In this document: in pieces, positions 39,069-51,600 of the stretch
Layout of the letters: each line of letters starts with the position of its first letter
Position numbering within the stretch: position 1 is the stretch's first letter
Assembly (NCBI RefSeq): GCF_000002995.4
Contig: NW_025062477.1
Coordinates: 3,816,649 to 3,880,648, forward strand
Length of the DNA stretch: 64,000 bases
Source: Brugia malayi
Taxonomy: Eukaryota; Nematoda; Chromadorea; Rhabditida; Onchocercidae
Reading direction: 5' to 3'
Translations under genes and position numbers: made by a program
Notes under the pieces: model-generated
The model's input: only the letters and a program-made list of their open reading frames with translations
Database searches by the model: none
Told to the model about the DNA's origin: nothing

Positions 39069-42000
39069 CTAATTCACTTTAGCATAGGATGGAGGTGAAA
39101 ACCGTCTTCTAAGTGCCTTGATGATATAAAGTGGAAAACATGAAATTGCTGTTATTGCTGTTGTCTTTGACAAAAAAATCCATGTTGTAACAAACTGGCG
39201 GTCAAAGAAATTATCCAGTACAAGTAGGGATCCCGCATATAAGCTCAACGAAAGGGCCTAAAAAATAATATAAGGAGTAATTATTAGTATCCCAAAACTG
39301 AAGCTCTCTGTTATCATTTGTTGGAAATCGAGTATACTTCACAAGTAGACAGTTAAATTTTTAATCCTCATTGCAGCAAAATAAGCAAAAGATGAACTGC
39401 AATAAAATATTTTGTTTTGCTTGCAAGAAAACAAACATAAACCTGAGCGAGAAGCATGGCCCAATGCCAGGTATGTATGGTAAGTGCAACCATAATCAAT
39501 TCAGTGACGATTAATGCGGTGAAACTGATAGATACAATATGAATGAAGTCGGAATCGAATACAAGCAATGCGCCATACATAATTGCTGATCCTGAACAAT
39601 CATTATTTATATACTCGTAAATAAATAATGCAAGTCTTTAGTGAAGGAATATCATTTCTTTCATTAAAAATCTGACCTTGATAAATACTTATAAGAATCC
39701 ATATACAGAAAGTTTTGTAGGAAAGAGAACGTCCTTTGCCAAGCTCTTTATAAAGCTCAGGATAAGTTAAAGCATTCAAAGCAGTAACATCTCGATCGAC
39801 TACCAGCGAAAATACCGGTAGCATTGTATACACAGTCGAATATCTGCAAAAGGGATTACTTCAAAGAACAGCAAACTGATCAAAAGGGCTTCCGAAAGTC
39901 TACACCAAAAGAACAATCAGCATTACTGACAATGATAAGAAAAATTTATCATACCTAAACAACATCTTGAAGGTTGCAAGGTATTTTATTACAAAAAGAT
40001 TACTGAAAATCCGCATTTAAGAGTATAGACAAATCGAAATGATATTATAAAACTAAGAAAATAAAAAATCAACTCACGCAACCATAAGTACACCTTGATA
40101 CAACGAAACAGAAGCAAAATAAAATACGCAAGAGAAAATGGCCTGCATAATCGATATAATGAGACCTGGAAAAACCGCTATTTTAGGAATTCAGTGGCAA
40201 GAAAAATATAAACAGTACCTGGACTTACCTCTATGCATGACGAATTGAGAGAGTGCACAGGAACGCTTATAACAATAACGTCCATGAACAAGCAATAAGC
40301 GGCAGATATGAGCAAATTGAGGGATAGAAAAGTCAGCTGCCAAAGATGCTTGCTTTCCTAAAAATAAACGTATATGGAAAAATAGGGAAAAACATGAGAT
40401 GAAAGAAACAGAAATGAGCAATTGATATTGTCGTGACATGCTTCATTTCTTATTGTAACAAAAATTATTTTTATTGGAAATCCGCATCCTAGATAGTCCG
40501 CTTGTTCCTTGGCTATGTATGACTAGAAAGGTTACACATCTTCATCCGTCATCCTTTAGTCGCTTTTTATTCGGAAACTTATTACAGAATGTTTCACGAA
40601 ACTTACTTGAAATTAAAGTGATTTTATTCAGTAATAAAATAAAGTAGTTATTCTCAAAAATAAGTGAGATATACAATTTGTATGATGTAGAAACTCATTA
40701 GCCTAGCGAATCTTTCTAATTCTGTGCTTTTAATATTCAGAGACCTTCATGAGCGTCAATTCCAATCCCAGCATGTGCTGCTTGAATCATAGACACATCA
40801 TTACCACCATCGCCAATAGCAGCCACTCGTAAAGGGGAACGATACTTCCGAAGCAAATTTACCAGTTGAGCTTTCTGCTCTGGTGAGCATCTACAGCATA
40901 CCACAGCCGTGCAACCACAAACCTGGTTACTTGACAAATTATATACATATATACAAAATATATATATATATATATATTAGGTAGACTGGATCATCAAAAA
41001 ATCCAAAACAACAACTCCATCAATCTTATTATAATAAGAATATTTCGGATAAAAATGAATTTGAGATAATCACGCTTCACACATTTTTTAAGAGGAAAAA
41101 TAGAATGATGCCGTAAATTCCTCTTTAAGGAAAGAGGGAAGACTATAAACTAACAAAACATTGAAAAGATATAAAGTAAAAAAGAAGAAACGTACGAGTT
41201 CCGCCACTTCAGCCTCATAATACTGCAAACATACGTTAAGGGCAGATCCAGAAAGAACTAATGCCACATCGTTTTTCCTGCAAGTGATTGATTGATAAGG
41301 CCATGAATGGAGAAATATAACATTGATTCCTCTTTCTGATTATCCTAGAAAATAAATATCAAAGACCTTCTCAAGGCGTTTAGTTCGTTATGGGCATCTA
41401 TTCTAGTCTGTACTTGTCCGAATACATGGACATTATCTGTCTTGGAAAAAAGTCCAGATGACTTTGCGATACAGATCGCAGTCTCCAGCTTATCTCCAGT
41501 CAACATCCAGATTTTGATCCCTGCATTTCGAAGCAGCTCCAACGATGTCGTCACTTGGTCCTATAAAATGAACCAAGCTCATTACTAATCATTTTTATTT
41601 ATTTTATTCTTTTTTTTTTCTTTTTTTTGATATATATATATATGTTTTATTAAATCTAATAGTGTTATATGCTAAAGATATACAGTTTTCATCAAACTAT
41701 AAAGATGATACTGAGAAGAAAAAAAGACATACGTATCCCATATAAATTATCCAGAATTGGAAGACCACTTAAATAAAAATTCAATTGATTAACTAATCAA
41801 ACAACTGAACATTGTTCTGTCAAATGAACCAGTATCATATAGCTAATATCGGTGTACTTCACAATCACTATATGATTATTAGCCCACTAATCCAGTAATA
41901 CCTGTAATCTGTCTTCGACACCAGTCAAACAAATTAGCTGCAAATCGGTCTCTAAACGTCTTAACACCGCAGCCATATGCTCACTTCGATCAACCACTGT

Positions 42001-45000
42001 CATCTTGGCCTGATGATAGTGCTTTTCGAAATCGGCGAGCTGTTCCATCGACAAAACTTTCTTCGCAACTACCAAAGTGCGCAATCCTGTAAAGGATTTA
42101 TAAACAAATTTATCATTCCATAGAACTTACAAGAATAAACCTTCTCTCGCCATATTGCTGCATTCTTCTTCCAACCAATCGTTATACTGAACCATTCCAG
42201 CCATTACCGTATCTGCACCTTTCATCAACAAACTGATCTCATCACTCGTTTCGTCCTAAATATTTAAGTGTAATGATTACCAATAAAACGAAAAAATAAA
42301 CATCTGCACAATGCTCAAACGATATTTAAGCTTATAACTGTTAGAAGACAATAACGGACCTTGACAATGATTCCCATTCGTTTTGTTTCAGATGTGAATG
42401 GAAATAAGTGAAGGATTTGAAAACTTTTTGTTTGACCATTTGAAAGCTGCAGTTGCATTGAAGTTAGATCACGTTGTGCCAGTCGTACACCCACTTGTTC
42501 CGTCCACCGAACCAGTGCAACCTGAAATACTTTTCCCTCATACCGATATAGTTTCATGTCTAAGACTGTACTGAACACCGAAAACAGAACCTCATCAGGA
42601 CTGGCGGCCTGGTAACTAATTTGACCATTTTCTTCTGTTGGCGTTACATTGTGACAAAGTGCGATAGCTTCTACTGCCGTCTGCAACTTACTAGAAAATG
42701 AATGACGACCAAGCTTCCCAGAATAAGCTGACAACACATGTCGAGAAACATCCTGAAAAGTCAAAGATAAGTTTGTTCATAATCGATCTTTAGTTCTGTC
42801 AAAAAAACACTACCAGAAATACCTCAAAAGCATCGCTGCTAAATGCCACTGTTCCTAGGTGAATCTTCTTGAAGCGCATTTCATTCATTGTTAATGTTCC
42901 CGTCTTGTCAGATAACAGGAATGAAATTCGACCCAATTCTTCAGGAATGGTACTACTGCGTACAACGGTATCTATAAATTTGAAACAATAAGAAACCGAC
43001 TTTATTAAAGTAAAAAAGAAAATAAATAAATGTGATAACCTTTGATGTGACGGTCTCTTCCGATTTGCCATGAATAAAACAGCTTAGCCATATCCAAGTT
43101 GACACGCAGTGATATCGGGATTATGTATGAGAATAATAAAATGAATCTCATCAAGTATCGGTACCTAAAACAGATTACCTCTCCAATTCTATAACAATAC
43201 GATATAAATTTTGATCAATAGAAATGATTACAGAACAGGTACCAGTTTTTATCTAATCCCTTCATGGCGACCATAACAGAAGCTAGCACGACCACAAATA
43301 GAAATAATATCTTCGTTAAATTATTAACCTAAAATCAAAAGAAAAGATCACAACATACTTCTAATTATAAATTTACAAAATTTGAAAAAGCCGTCGATTT
43401 AGTTCATTACTGAAATATAGCTTAACAACTAAACCAGTAAGAGTAGATTTAACCTCTATATCGAGCAATCCAACTTTACTTTCCGGCAAAGTGGTATTCA
43501 TAACAGATCTGGTTTCGCGACCAGTGTACACAACAACACCCACCACACGACCACTAGCAAGAACCGTATTAGCCCAAAGAACATTTTCGACGTTTAACGA
43601 TCCGTCCTGTGTTGAGTCTTCTGAACTTACCTAAAATTTTTGCAATATATCACTTTGAAGCAAAACAAATACTTTCAACAAGTTCCATTCTAGACGATTC
43701 AGGTCAAAAATTTTACTCAGTCAAAAAAAGTGCAAGCAACCACACCTTGAAGGTACCCACGAAGTCATGAATATCCTTTTGTGGTTTTTCTGCATAAATT
43801 TCCAAATTAAGATCGAATATGTCCTGAAATGATACGAGATCTCACACTAAAGTTAGTCTTTGGTATTATTTAATGAATGAAAAATTCTTACCTAAGCAAA
43901 GGTATGGAGCATAAAGAGAGGTACCTGATCTGAAGCAAGATTTTGAGTAACAGGAACAGCAATCCGTAATTTCCAATCAGTTTCACCATCTAATTGGTCA
44001 GTTCTAATAAAGGAGGCGCCTGATTTCTCAGTAGTTCGTAAAAGCACTACATCCGCAGGTACACGCTTATCCTTCTGTATAATAATCAGATCACCAACTT
44101 TGATATTCCTATAACAGCAAGACTTTAATTCCTGTTAAACAAAAATCTAAATCCTTTCTAGCGTCATAACGGGTATGAAAAAAGAAACTGACATACACAA
44201 AAAAGTAACCTACGAGCTTGATATATAGTCGATGCCTTGCGCTGTTAGCTTTTCATACTTCTCACTATTCAGTTCTCGATCTCTCAAGAATCGAACAAAA
44301 TCATCCATAGCTTCGCGAATCAGTGTTACCGTTAGCACAAAACCCTACAATTTGGACAGTTAGTCTTTAGTATTATTTAATCAATGAAAAATTCTTACCA
44401 GTGGTCCCCAATAAGTGATCGGTGCTCCAATTTGAATTGCTGGAATAAACTGACTGCAAGCCATTAGCAGAAAGTAAAGATTCAGAAAGAACTTGAACTG
44501 TTGAAAAAGTACCTATAAAACTATTTGTGAATGTACGGAAAATTTGAAATACTGCATATGTTGTAATATTTATAAATGTCTAACCAAAGGGACAAATGTG
44601 AACATGTTGTACTTCTGATTACACACTGTATTGGGAGGAAATGAATGCGCAGAACCCAGTACTGGTCCATGACCAACTCTTATTGTTCGAGAATGCAATG
44701 TACGTCGTCGGCGAAGAAAATTCCAGCAACACCTAAAGCCATAGCAATATTGAAAACATTATTTATTATGATGAGAACTCCTTCACATTCATAGCAAATT
44801 TCTCTTTCATTTCTAAGTATAAATGTAAGCTATAGAAATACGGTGATACTAAAGGTCTATAGTTAAAAGTTACGAAGGGAAAAGAAAAAAATTATAATTT
44901 TACTATAACAATGAGTGGAAACATAAAATTTTATGGAAATTAAAAACTCGTGTTGCATTTGTGTATGATTATAAAGATAAACCTAAACATAATGGTGTCG

Positions 45001-45167
45001 AAAAATCCGGCGAAATGATTTATTGTGGAGGACGATTGTGTACTTGCTAGAGGCAACAGAAAGATGTCGTCCCTGCTAGTACTGGCAACCGATTCGCTCA
45101 TCAGTGGCTGAGACTCCTCGAATCGTATTTTTGTTTCCGCTACTCCAACTTCACGACTATAGCGCAT
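39069..45167 (-). CDS. tat-5: P4-type ATPase, ATP9/TAT-5 class (phospholipid flippase)
   Basis: Twenty-two exons give 1058 codons; human ATP9A has 1047. Landmarks in order: [15 protein letters not shown] in the first membrane hairpin, [12 protein letters not shown] with the actuator DGET (233-236), the PISL motif in M4 ([11 protein letters not shown]), the phosphorylation site DKTGT with Asp431, [14 protein letters not shown], and GDGGND (796-801). Full conservation predicts an active enzyme. ATP9-class members act without a CDC50 partner; C. elegans TAT-5 keeps phosphatidylethanolamine inside and limits vesicle budding from the cell surface. Exons: 44983-45167, 44585-44732, 44399-44512, 44214-44344, 43925-44108, 43746-43823, 43454-43630, 43243-43328, 43040-43164, 42823-42971, 42591-42752, 42360-42521, 42141-42255, 41902-42086, 41367-41560, 41196-41277, 40745-40922, 40229-40357, 40078-40165, 39677-39843, 39443-39591, 39069-39257. 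The first exon has no clear splice acceptor just upstream and is the least certain part. Confidence 0.93.
40958..40977. repeat. (AT)n microsatellite in a tat-5 intron
   Basis: About ten TA dinucleotides, 55 bp upstream (in transcript terms) of the exon 40745-40922, just before its splice acceptor. Likely length-polymorphic. Confidence 0.8.
42522..42590 (-). other. tat-5: 69-nt in-frame intron of tat-5
   Basis: Starts gttctg and ends tatttcag, lies inside one continuous open frame, and is exactly 23 codons without a stop. Removing it restores the family reading [16 protein letters not shown]; leaving it in adds 23 hydrophobic/basic residues. I therefore treat it as an intron. Confidence 0.75.
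43851..43892 (-). repeat. Copy of a tat-5 intron inside another tat-5 intron
   Basis: Forty-two nt that match 44358-44399 with two mismatches, same orientation. On the minus strand this copy still begins with a good donor (ggtaagaattttt) but lies 32 nt inside the intron 43824-43924. Confidence 0.85.
44358..44399 (-). repeat. Source or sister copy of the duplicated intron segment (tat-5)
   Basis: This copy makes up the first 41 nt of the 54-nt intron 44345-44398 plus the last exon base. Its partner is at 43851-43892, about 507 bp downstream in the gene. Confidence 0.85.
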
Positions 45168-48100
45168 TCACTATGTCGCAATATTATTTTTTACTTATAG
45201 CACCAGCGCTTCCAGCGAATTTCTTCCAGCAAATGTTAATTACCAAAGGAAGAATGAATAATATACTAGAAAAATTAAAATTATCATACTTAATGCCAGT
45301 CTTATTCCTTCACCTTTTTTTTTTTCACTAACTGATTGATTGTTTAAAACTTTTTAATTTATACAAAATGTAAAAATTAACTAACAAATAAACAATCAAC
45401 AATAGTAAACAACATTGATAACAATAAATGTATGAGAGAGTATGAGAGATGCGTGACAATGATTCATTTGAAACCAAGCTCAACATGCAAACATTCACAA
45501 TGAAAAGAATATTATTTCGAAGTTAACATTCCAAGTGGCTTCGTTCTGAATCATTTCTAAACAATAGCAATTTTTATTTGAAAATCATTAATATATTTTC
45601 AAATTTTAAATTTTAGAAATATTTTGTTCCCTGTTCAATATTAATATTAACTGAGAATTAATTAGAAAAAAAAATAAAGTATAAATTAATGAGGAAAAAG
45701 CATGAAATGGTAAGCTTTATAAATGCAATCAAAAAAAAAAAGCCAAAAAGTTTAGAAGAATTAGATTGAAGTGCTATTGAGAGTTAAAAATTAATTTAAT
45801 GGTGAAAAATCCAAACAACTTATAAAAATTGAATATTTTAAAATGATATTGATAAGTAATTGTTATTGTTCATTTTTATAAAATAATTGTTTACTGTTCA
45901 TTTACTTAAAAAAAAAAAGTAAGAAAAAGGTGAACTGTACGAGTAATTGCATTCGTTAGCAATATGGTGTACTCCTGCAATCAAAAGCTTCTCTCGAGAT
46001 TTCTTCATTACTCGAGATTTCTCGTGTAATTTTCATATTTATCAATTATCATATATTTATTCATCATTTTATTTCATATATTTTAGTTATTTACTTATAG
46101 TAGAATATCTTTATTTTGCTAATATTTAGTCCCTTTTAAGTACTATCCAATTTAGATTATTCAAATTTTAAAAAAAAAAGAAAATTTCTACCTCTGTTAA
46201 CACAATTTTTTATGATATTATTCATTATTACAGCTCACATCATAGTCATTATCATTCATGCGAAATGGCAATCTTTTTTATGCACTTTACATCTCTTAAT
46301 CACATCACGAAAACTTTCTCACTTTTCTGCATTACAGTAGCAAATTGCCCATGCAAATGGGCAACATAACGGGCAGTATATGTTAATTAACTAAGCTAAC
46401 ACTTTGATTGATCTTTTAACCTTATATCATTCTTCTTTAATATTATTTATATATATATATGCTAATAATATTTAGTTATTAAAACAAATATCAGTCTTCA
46501 TTTCTGTTCACGAAATGAATTTCTAAAGCATGTTGTTCTATTAGCGCCACTGTAAATTTTGTCACCTTTGAACCTGTTTCTAATTTTGTTTTAATCCTCT
46601 CCTCTCTGTTGCATTATGGTATTTTCCTCTCCTAAGCTTCTAAGCTTTGATCTATCTTTTAAAAGCCCACTAATGTCAACTACTACTTCTTTCCTTTCCT
46701 TTTTCTTTTCGTTTAATTCACTAGATGTTGTTTGTTATTCGTTGGTAATGTTTACTGCTTTCATCTAAACTTCCATTTAAATTCCTGTCCATGGTATTAC
46801 TAACTTCTCTGACATATTTTGATCACAAATCTCCTCCATCTATTTTATTCATTTTAATCATCAACTAATATCAATATGCAATATTTATATATGAAAAGTA
46901 ACACACCAAACATATATACAATTTATAGTTATTTGACCGTTAGATTTATTCACATAAATGTATAACAATTTCATGAGAATAATTTTACATTCATGAATGA
47001 TTCAGATTGCTTGCTTGCTTAGTAAAACAATAAGTTGAAGTTGTTGCCCACGTATTGCAGAGATGATATTCTGTTTACATTGACAAATGTAAAAAACCAT
47101 CCAAACCAAATGTCAAATTCACTTCCTCATCATTAACTCTACATCATTTGCCACTCGTTCAATAACAAAAGAATTGGGAATAATTATTTGCTAAAAAGAT
47201 TCAAACAATTGTATAGATTTTTTTTTTTGCAATTCCTTTGCTAGATGTAAAAGAATCTTACGTATGAAAGGTAAATAAGATTCAAAACTCACTGCTCTCC
47301 CACCACAAAAATTCTATGAAATGATAAACAGTGTTATATAATACTTTTATATCAAAACTCGTGTCAAAACAGTCGAAAATAAATAAATAAAACGACGTAA
47401 TAACAATAATACATATCATTTCGAAAACAGCTCAATCAACATGAACAAAAAAAAAAAAAATGTAAGAAAATATATTAGTAAAGGATAATAGAGTAGCAGT
47501 ATTCCACGGTAGTAAGGATCATGAGAACAATCCATAGAAACATCATTAAATAGTGTACGAATCGTGTGAACGATTCATGGAGAAGTAAAATTATGTAATC
47601 TTGTAATCTTGACTAGTTCTAAATTTAAATATACTTGAAAACACTGAAGGATTTGTTTTGACATTCGCACTGAACTGATGAAAAATCTTGAAACTTTTGC
47701 AATTAAAATGCTTAAAATGGAATTTAAAACTGCTAGCCAGGCATCATATATAATACATAAGCAACAAAGTCGAAAAATAGGGAACTGCCGTTGTCCATTT
47801 GAAACAAAATTCTTTAAAAACAATATTTTCTTAAAATGTATGAAAACATGAAAGTTTGTGCATGTTGATGGCAAAAAGGCATGCTTCAAGCACAAAAATA
47901 AACAAACGAAAAACAATAAGTTGTGCCCATCCGGGAAAAATATATGATAACCAAGAACAATGGGTAGAAATATTAAGCGTCAACGAGTATACGGAATAGG
48001 ATATGAAATCACTGAATGGTACTGATATACACATATAAAGTCCGACATTACTATTACCACAAAAATTATGAGACAAAAAAAAAAAAAAAACACCGCATAC

Positions 48101-48674
48101 TATGCCGAATTTATTGTTTCGGCCGATCAAAGACAATGAAATGGACCATCGTGTATATACCAAACTAATAAACACAAGCGACAAACTACATTTGAAAATG
48201 ACCATTCTTAAAAACATTTTCAATAATCCCCGACAAACTGTTACGATAAAAGTCGCGGGTAAACCTGAACAAAAAAAAAAGAAAACGAAGGATGGAGCTG
48301 ACAAAAGGGATGCCTCCCTTTCTTGCTCCAACACGGTTTACAAACAGTCGACATACTGAATTCAAATAATGCGGTATAACCTCAATCCAAACCTAAAACT
48401 CTCGCACGTTATAAGTTTTAGCGCATATAAGTAAAATCCCTCATCAGCCCCAATTTAAATTAGAAAGTCAGACAATTACAAATGAACATAAGGAACACCT
48501 AACATGAAATTCAAAAAGCAATAAAAAGCAGTACCCGTTAAAACAACAATGAATACTTTCTTGAGCTCATTTTCCTGCTTCTAGAAATGATGACATAATG
48601 TCACATTGTCTCAGAAGGCTACATTTCGGTAGGATTAAGGGATGAGAAATCTCTGAAATGTCAGTGGAAAAAGT
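45168..48674. other. Intergenic region between tat-5 and the ARID1 gene
   Basis: About 3.5 kb, very AT-rich, the largest gap here. It contains a perfect hairpin at 46345-46364 and several homopolymer A runs. A 167-codon minus-strand open frame (47831-48334) is Phe-rich low-complexity sequence overlapped by a plus-strand frame, and is not called. Confidence 0.6.
46345..46364. other. 20-nt perfect hairpin with GCAA loop
   Basis: Eight paired bases (ttgcccat / atgggcaa) close a gcaa tetraloop of the stable GNRA class when read on the plus strand. Function unknown. Confidence 0.5.
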
Positions 48675-51600
48675 TTACGCAACTGCTTGTACCGAACCGG
48701 CTGGTGTTGCCGGCGTACTTCTGGAAACAGCTTGGATAGATGTTACAGCAGCTTTCACATCACCATTTACCAAAGGTTTTAGAGAATTTGGTGCTGAAGT
48801 ACTGGTAATACTACCCTTGTTGCTTGGTAAATAAGTCAGAAGACCATTTTCCAGTTTCTGCTTTTTTGCTGCTCGTGGCGATACATCATCCTTCGTTTGC
48901 TTCGTATAATCTCCATGACCATCAGCGTTTTCCACTAACACTAAAAAAAAAAAATAAAATAAAATAAAATAAATACCAAACTGCATTTTCTAAAAGGACA
49001 TGTCACTTAATAATGGTTATTAGAAGACCATAGCTGCAGTAAGAAAATAAGGCAACCAAACCATAGACATGTTATTAAACAAATTTAGAAAATTATGTGG
49101 TTTTTGTAATCCAAACCGCTGACAATCTTATGAAGTAATAGGTCAAATGAAATGGTTTGAGGAAGTACCCATGAACACTGTCACCACAGAAAAATTATGC
49201 TGAATAAAAAATAGATGAGAATTCCGGAATACATATTACGCTTCGACTGAATTTAAAAAATTGGGAAAGGAGGGAGAAAAAATGTAAGAACTTAAAAAAA
49301 TACCCTTCGGAAGACCGTTGTGTTTCATGGAGTTATTTTCAGGGAAATCTCTTGATTCCAGTTCATTTTTCAAAGATTTCACATCACCATTCGTCCTTAC
49401 ACTTAATTTATTCTCTTTTCGTTGGAATCCCTCTTCATCTGATTCATCGCCTTTCTCAATCCTCCCCCTCTCTTTATCCGAAAAGTGCTGCATTGCGTAC
49501 AGGACATTCGTGATGGTCTGTCCTACTCGTGAATCCATCTGCAGCATTAAATTAAACTTTCGCGAATTTACTAGAAATATTGCAGCAAATAAAAAAGTCA
49601 GTTCAAACTATCATCATAATTAAAAGCATTCTAACCAGATCTTTAAAAATAAATAAGGGTAGAAAAACCACGACAAACGAAATAATAATAACCGATTAAC
49701 AACATACCAGATGTGACATTGTGAACTGCAGTAACCTTTGTTGATGACGAATGAGATGTTGTCGGCAAGCTGGCACTTTACAGAGCTGTTGGAGAATAGA
49801 AGCTGCCCTTCTTAACATCGGGACCGAAGTACCCATCATTTCCGGATTATCTCGAAGCGCCTGAATTCCATGTTGCTGAGCTATCTGAAACATCACTTTC
49901 AATTTCAAAATGATTCTAGCTTCAAGAATGTCAGAAATGCAAAGTATCGACCCTATAAAAAAAAAAGGAAGTTTCAATTAATAGATAAATATTATGTATC
50001 TTTAAAATAATCCCGCAATAAAACAATCTCACTGCAAACCTGATGCATATTTGCATCGCCCATCTCAAGGAATGCCACCAAATAATGTACAGCTGGGGAT
50101 TCGGCCGCCACAACATAACATGTTGGTTCGGAAATAGTGCACAGTGCACAAAGTATAACAATCGCAAATTCTCTGAAGATGTAAAACAGCAGTCAGTAAA
50201 AACGCAACATAAAAACCTGTGTGAATAAAGGAATTATAACAAGACAATGAAATATCTCTTCATTTTATAGAATGTTCCCTTCTGGTTTATACTAATGACC
50301 TAATTGAGTATATTTTCAGAACTGATATGGAAACATGCAGTGTTTAACTGAGCCGTCACGATAAACAAATTTAAGAATAAAAAAGCTCAAATCACTAACC
50401 TGCTTGGTATTTCTTCATTCAAAGCAAGCAATCCCACCAACATTTTGATAAAACTTTCTAAGCGTGACCATGGACCCGTAGAAAGCAGAAGATCAACATT
50501 GTGTTCAATTACTGACAGCTTGCACAAGGCTTCCAAAGCATAGTTCCTTTAAAGCCATACATTGGAAAAGTGAATAATGTTGGCTTCGCTATCAAAGCAA
50601 TCAGTGCAAAGACTTCTTATAAAATCCGTTATAGTAAATCAATATATGCAAAATTCATGTGAATAGAACATTCTGCACATAAAATAATATAATAGTAACT
50701 TCATGTAACCACATGCAAAAAAAAAGCATACCTTGGCGATACACCAGCTGAAATCAGCGGGTCTTTCGCTTCAGCACACTTACTTACACACCAATGAATA
50801 AGTGCATCAAATAATGGCCAAGCAACATCTGACTCAAAATCAATCAAATCCAGCTAGAAGATGCAAAGTATGTTAAAGAAGTCAAATTAAAAGCTATCAA
50901 ACATTATTATTAAACGAACTTACAGTAACCAGTCGTTTAAAAGACAACACACCTGAACACTAATATGCACAAGCGTAACAAATGCATCTTCTCGTAACTG
51001 ACAAGCTGTTTCAAACAGTAATAAAGCATTATCATCATCCGATTCTAGTAAATCTCCGGGCTCCATCAAACGACGGTTTGCTTCCGAAAGCATGCCAACA
51101 GCTAGAACAGGTTGGATTTCCTCCTAAAAACAAAACACGTTATAAGGACATAAATTATAATGGTCTATAGTCGAAAAGTAATGTTATAATAACATTCAAG
51201 CATTCAAAGATTTTCTAACGTGGTATAATATTAGGTCAAATTAGAAAACTGATTTACGGAATCAGAACTCACATTCTTTGACAACTGCTTCGCAAGTGAC
51301 CCTGGTAATTTCAGCGTTCTTTCGTCTGTATAAAGTCGTAACAATCTCCCAATGATGTAAAGAAGTCCTGCATGTTTAGCCATTGGTCCTTCATTACCAG
51401 GAAGAAAAGACAAGCCACGCAAAACATTCGAAACTGCCAAGCAACGCCTCACCTATATATGGAAAAAATTTTGAGATATAAAAAAATTATTTTAAATAGC
51501 TACAGAAACTGTAGAAAAGATAGATTCATAACAACAAACATTCGCAATGGAAGGCAATTTTGCAATCATACACGTACACAGTTCCCGTTCAATGACAAAG

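Noticed and set aside
42522..42590. Reading straight through as one exon in tat-5
   Set aside because: The 23 extra residues interrupt a strongly conserved block, and gt...tttcag borders remove them exactly.
47831..48334. 167-codon minus-strand open frame
   Set aside because: Phe/Leu/Ser-rich low complexity, no domain, a plus-strand frame overlaps it, and it sits in AT-rich intergenic DNA.
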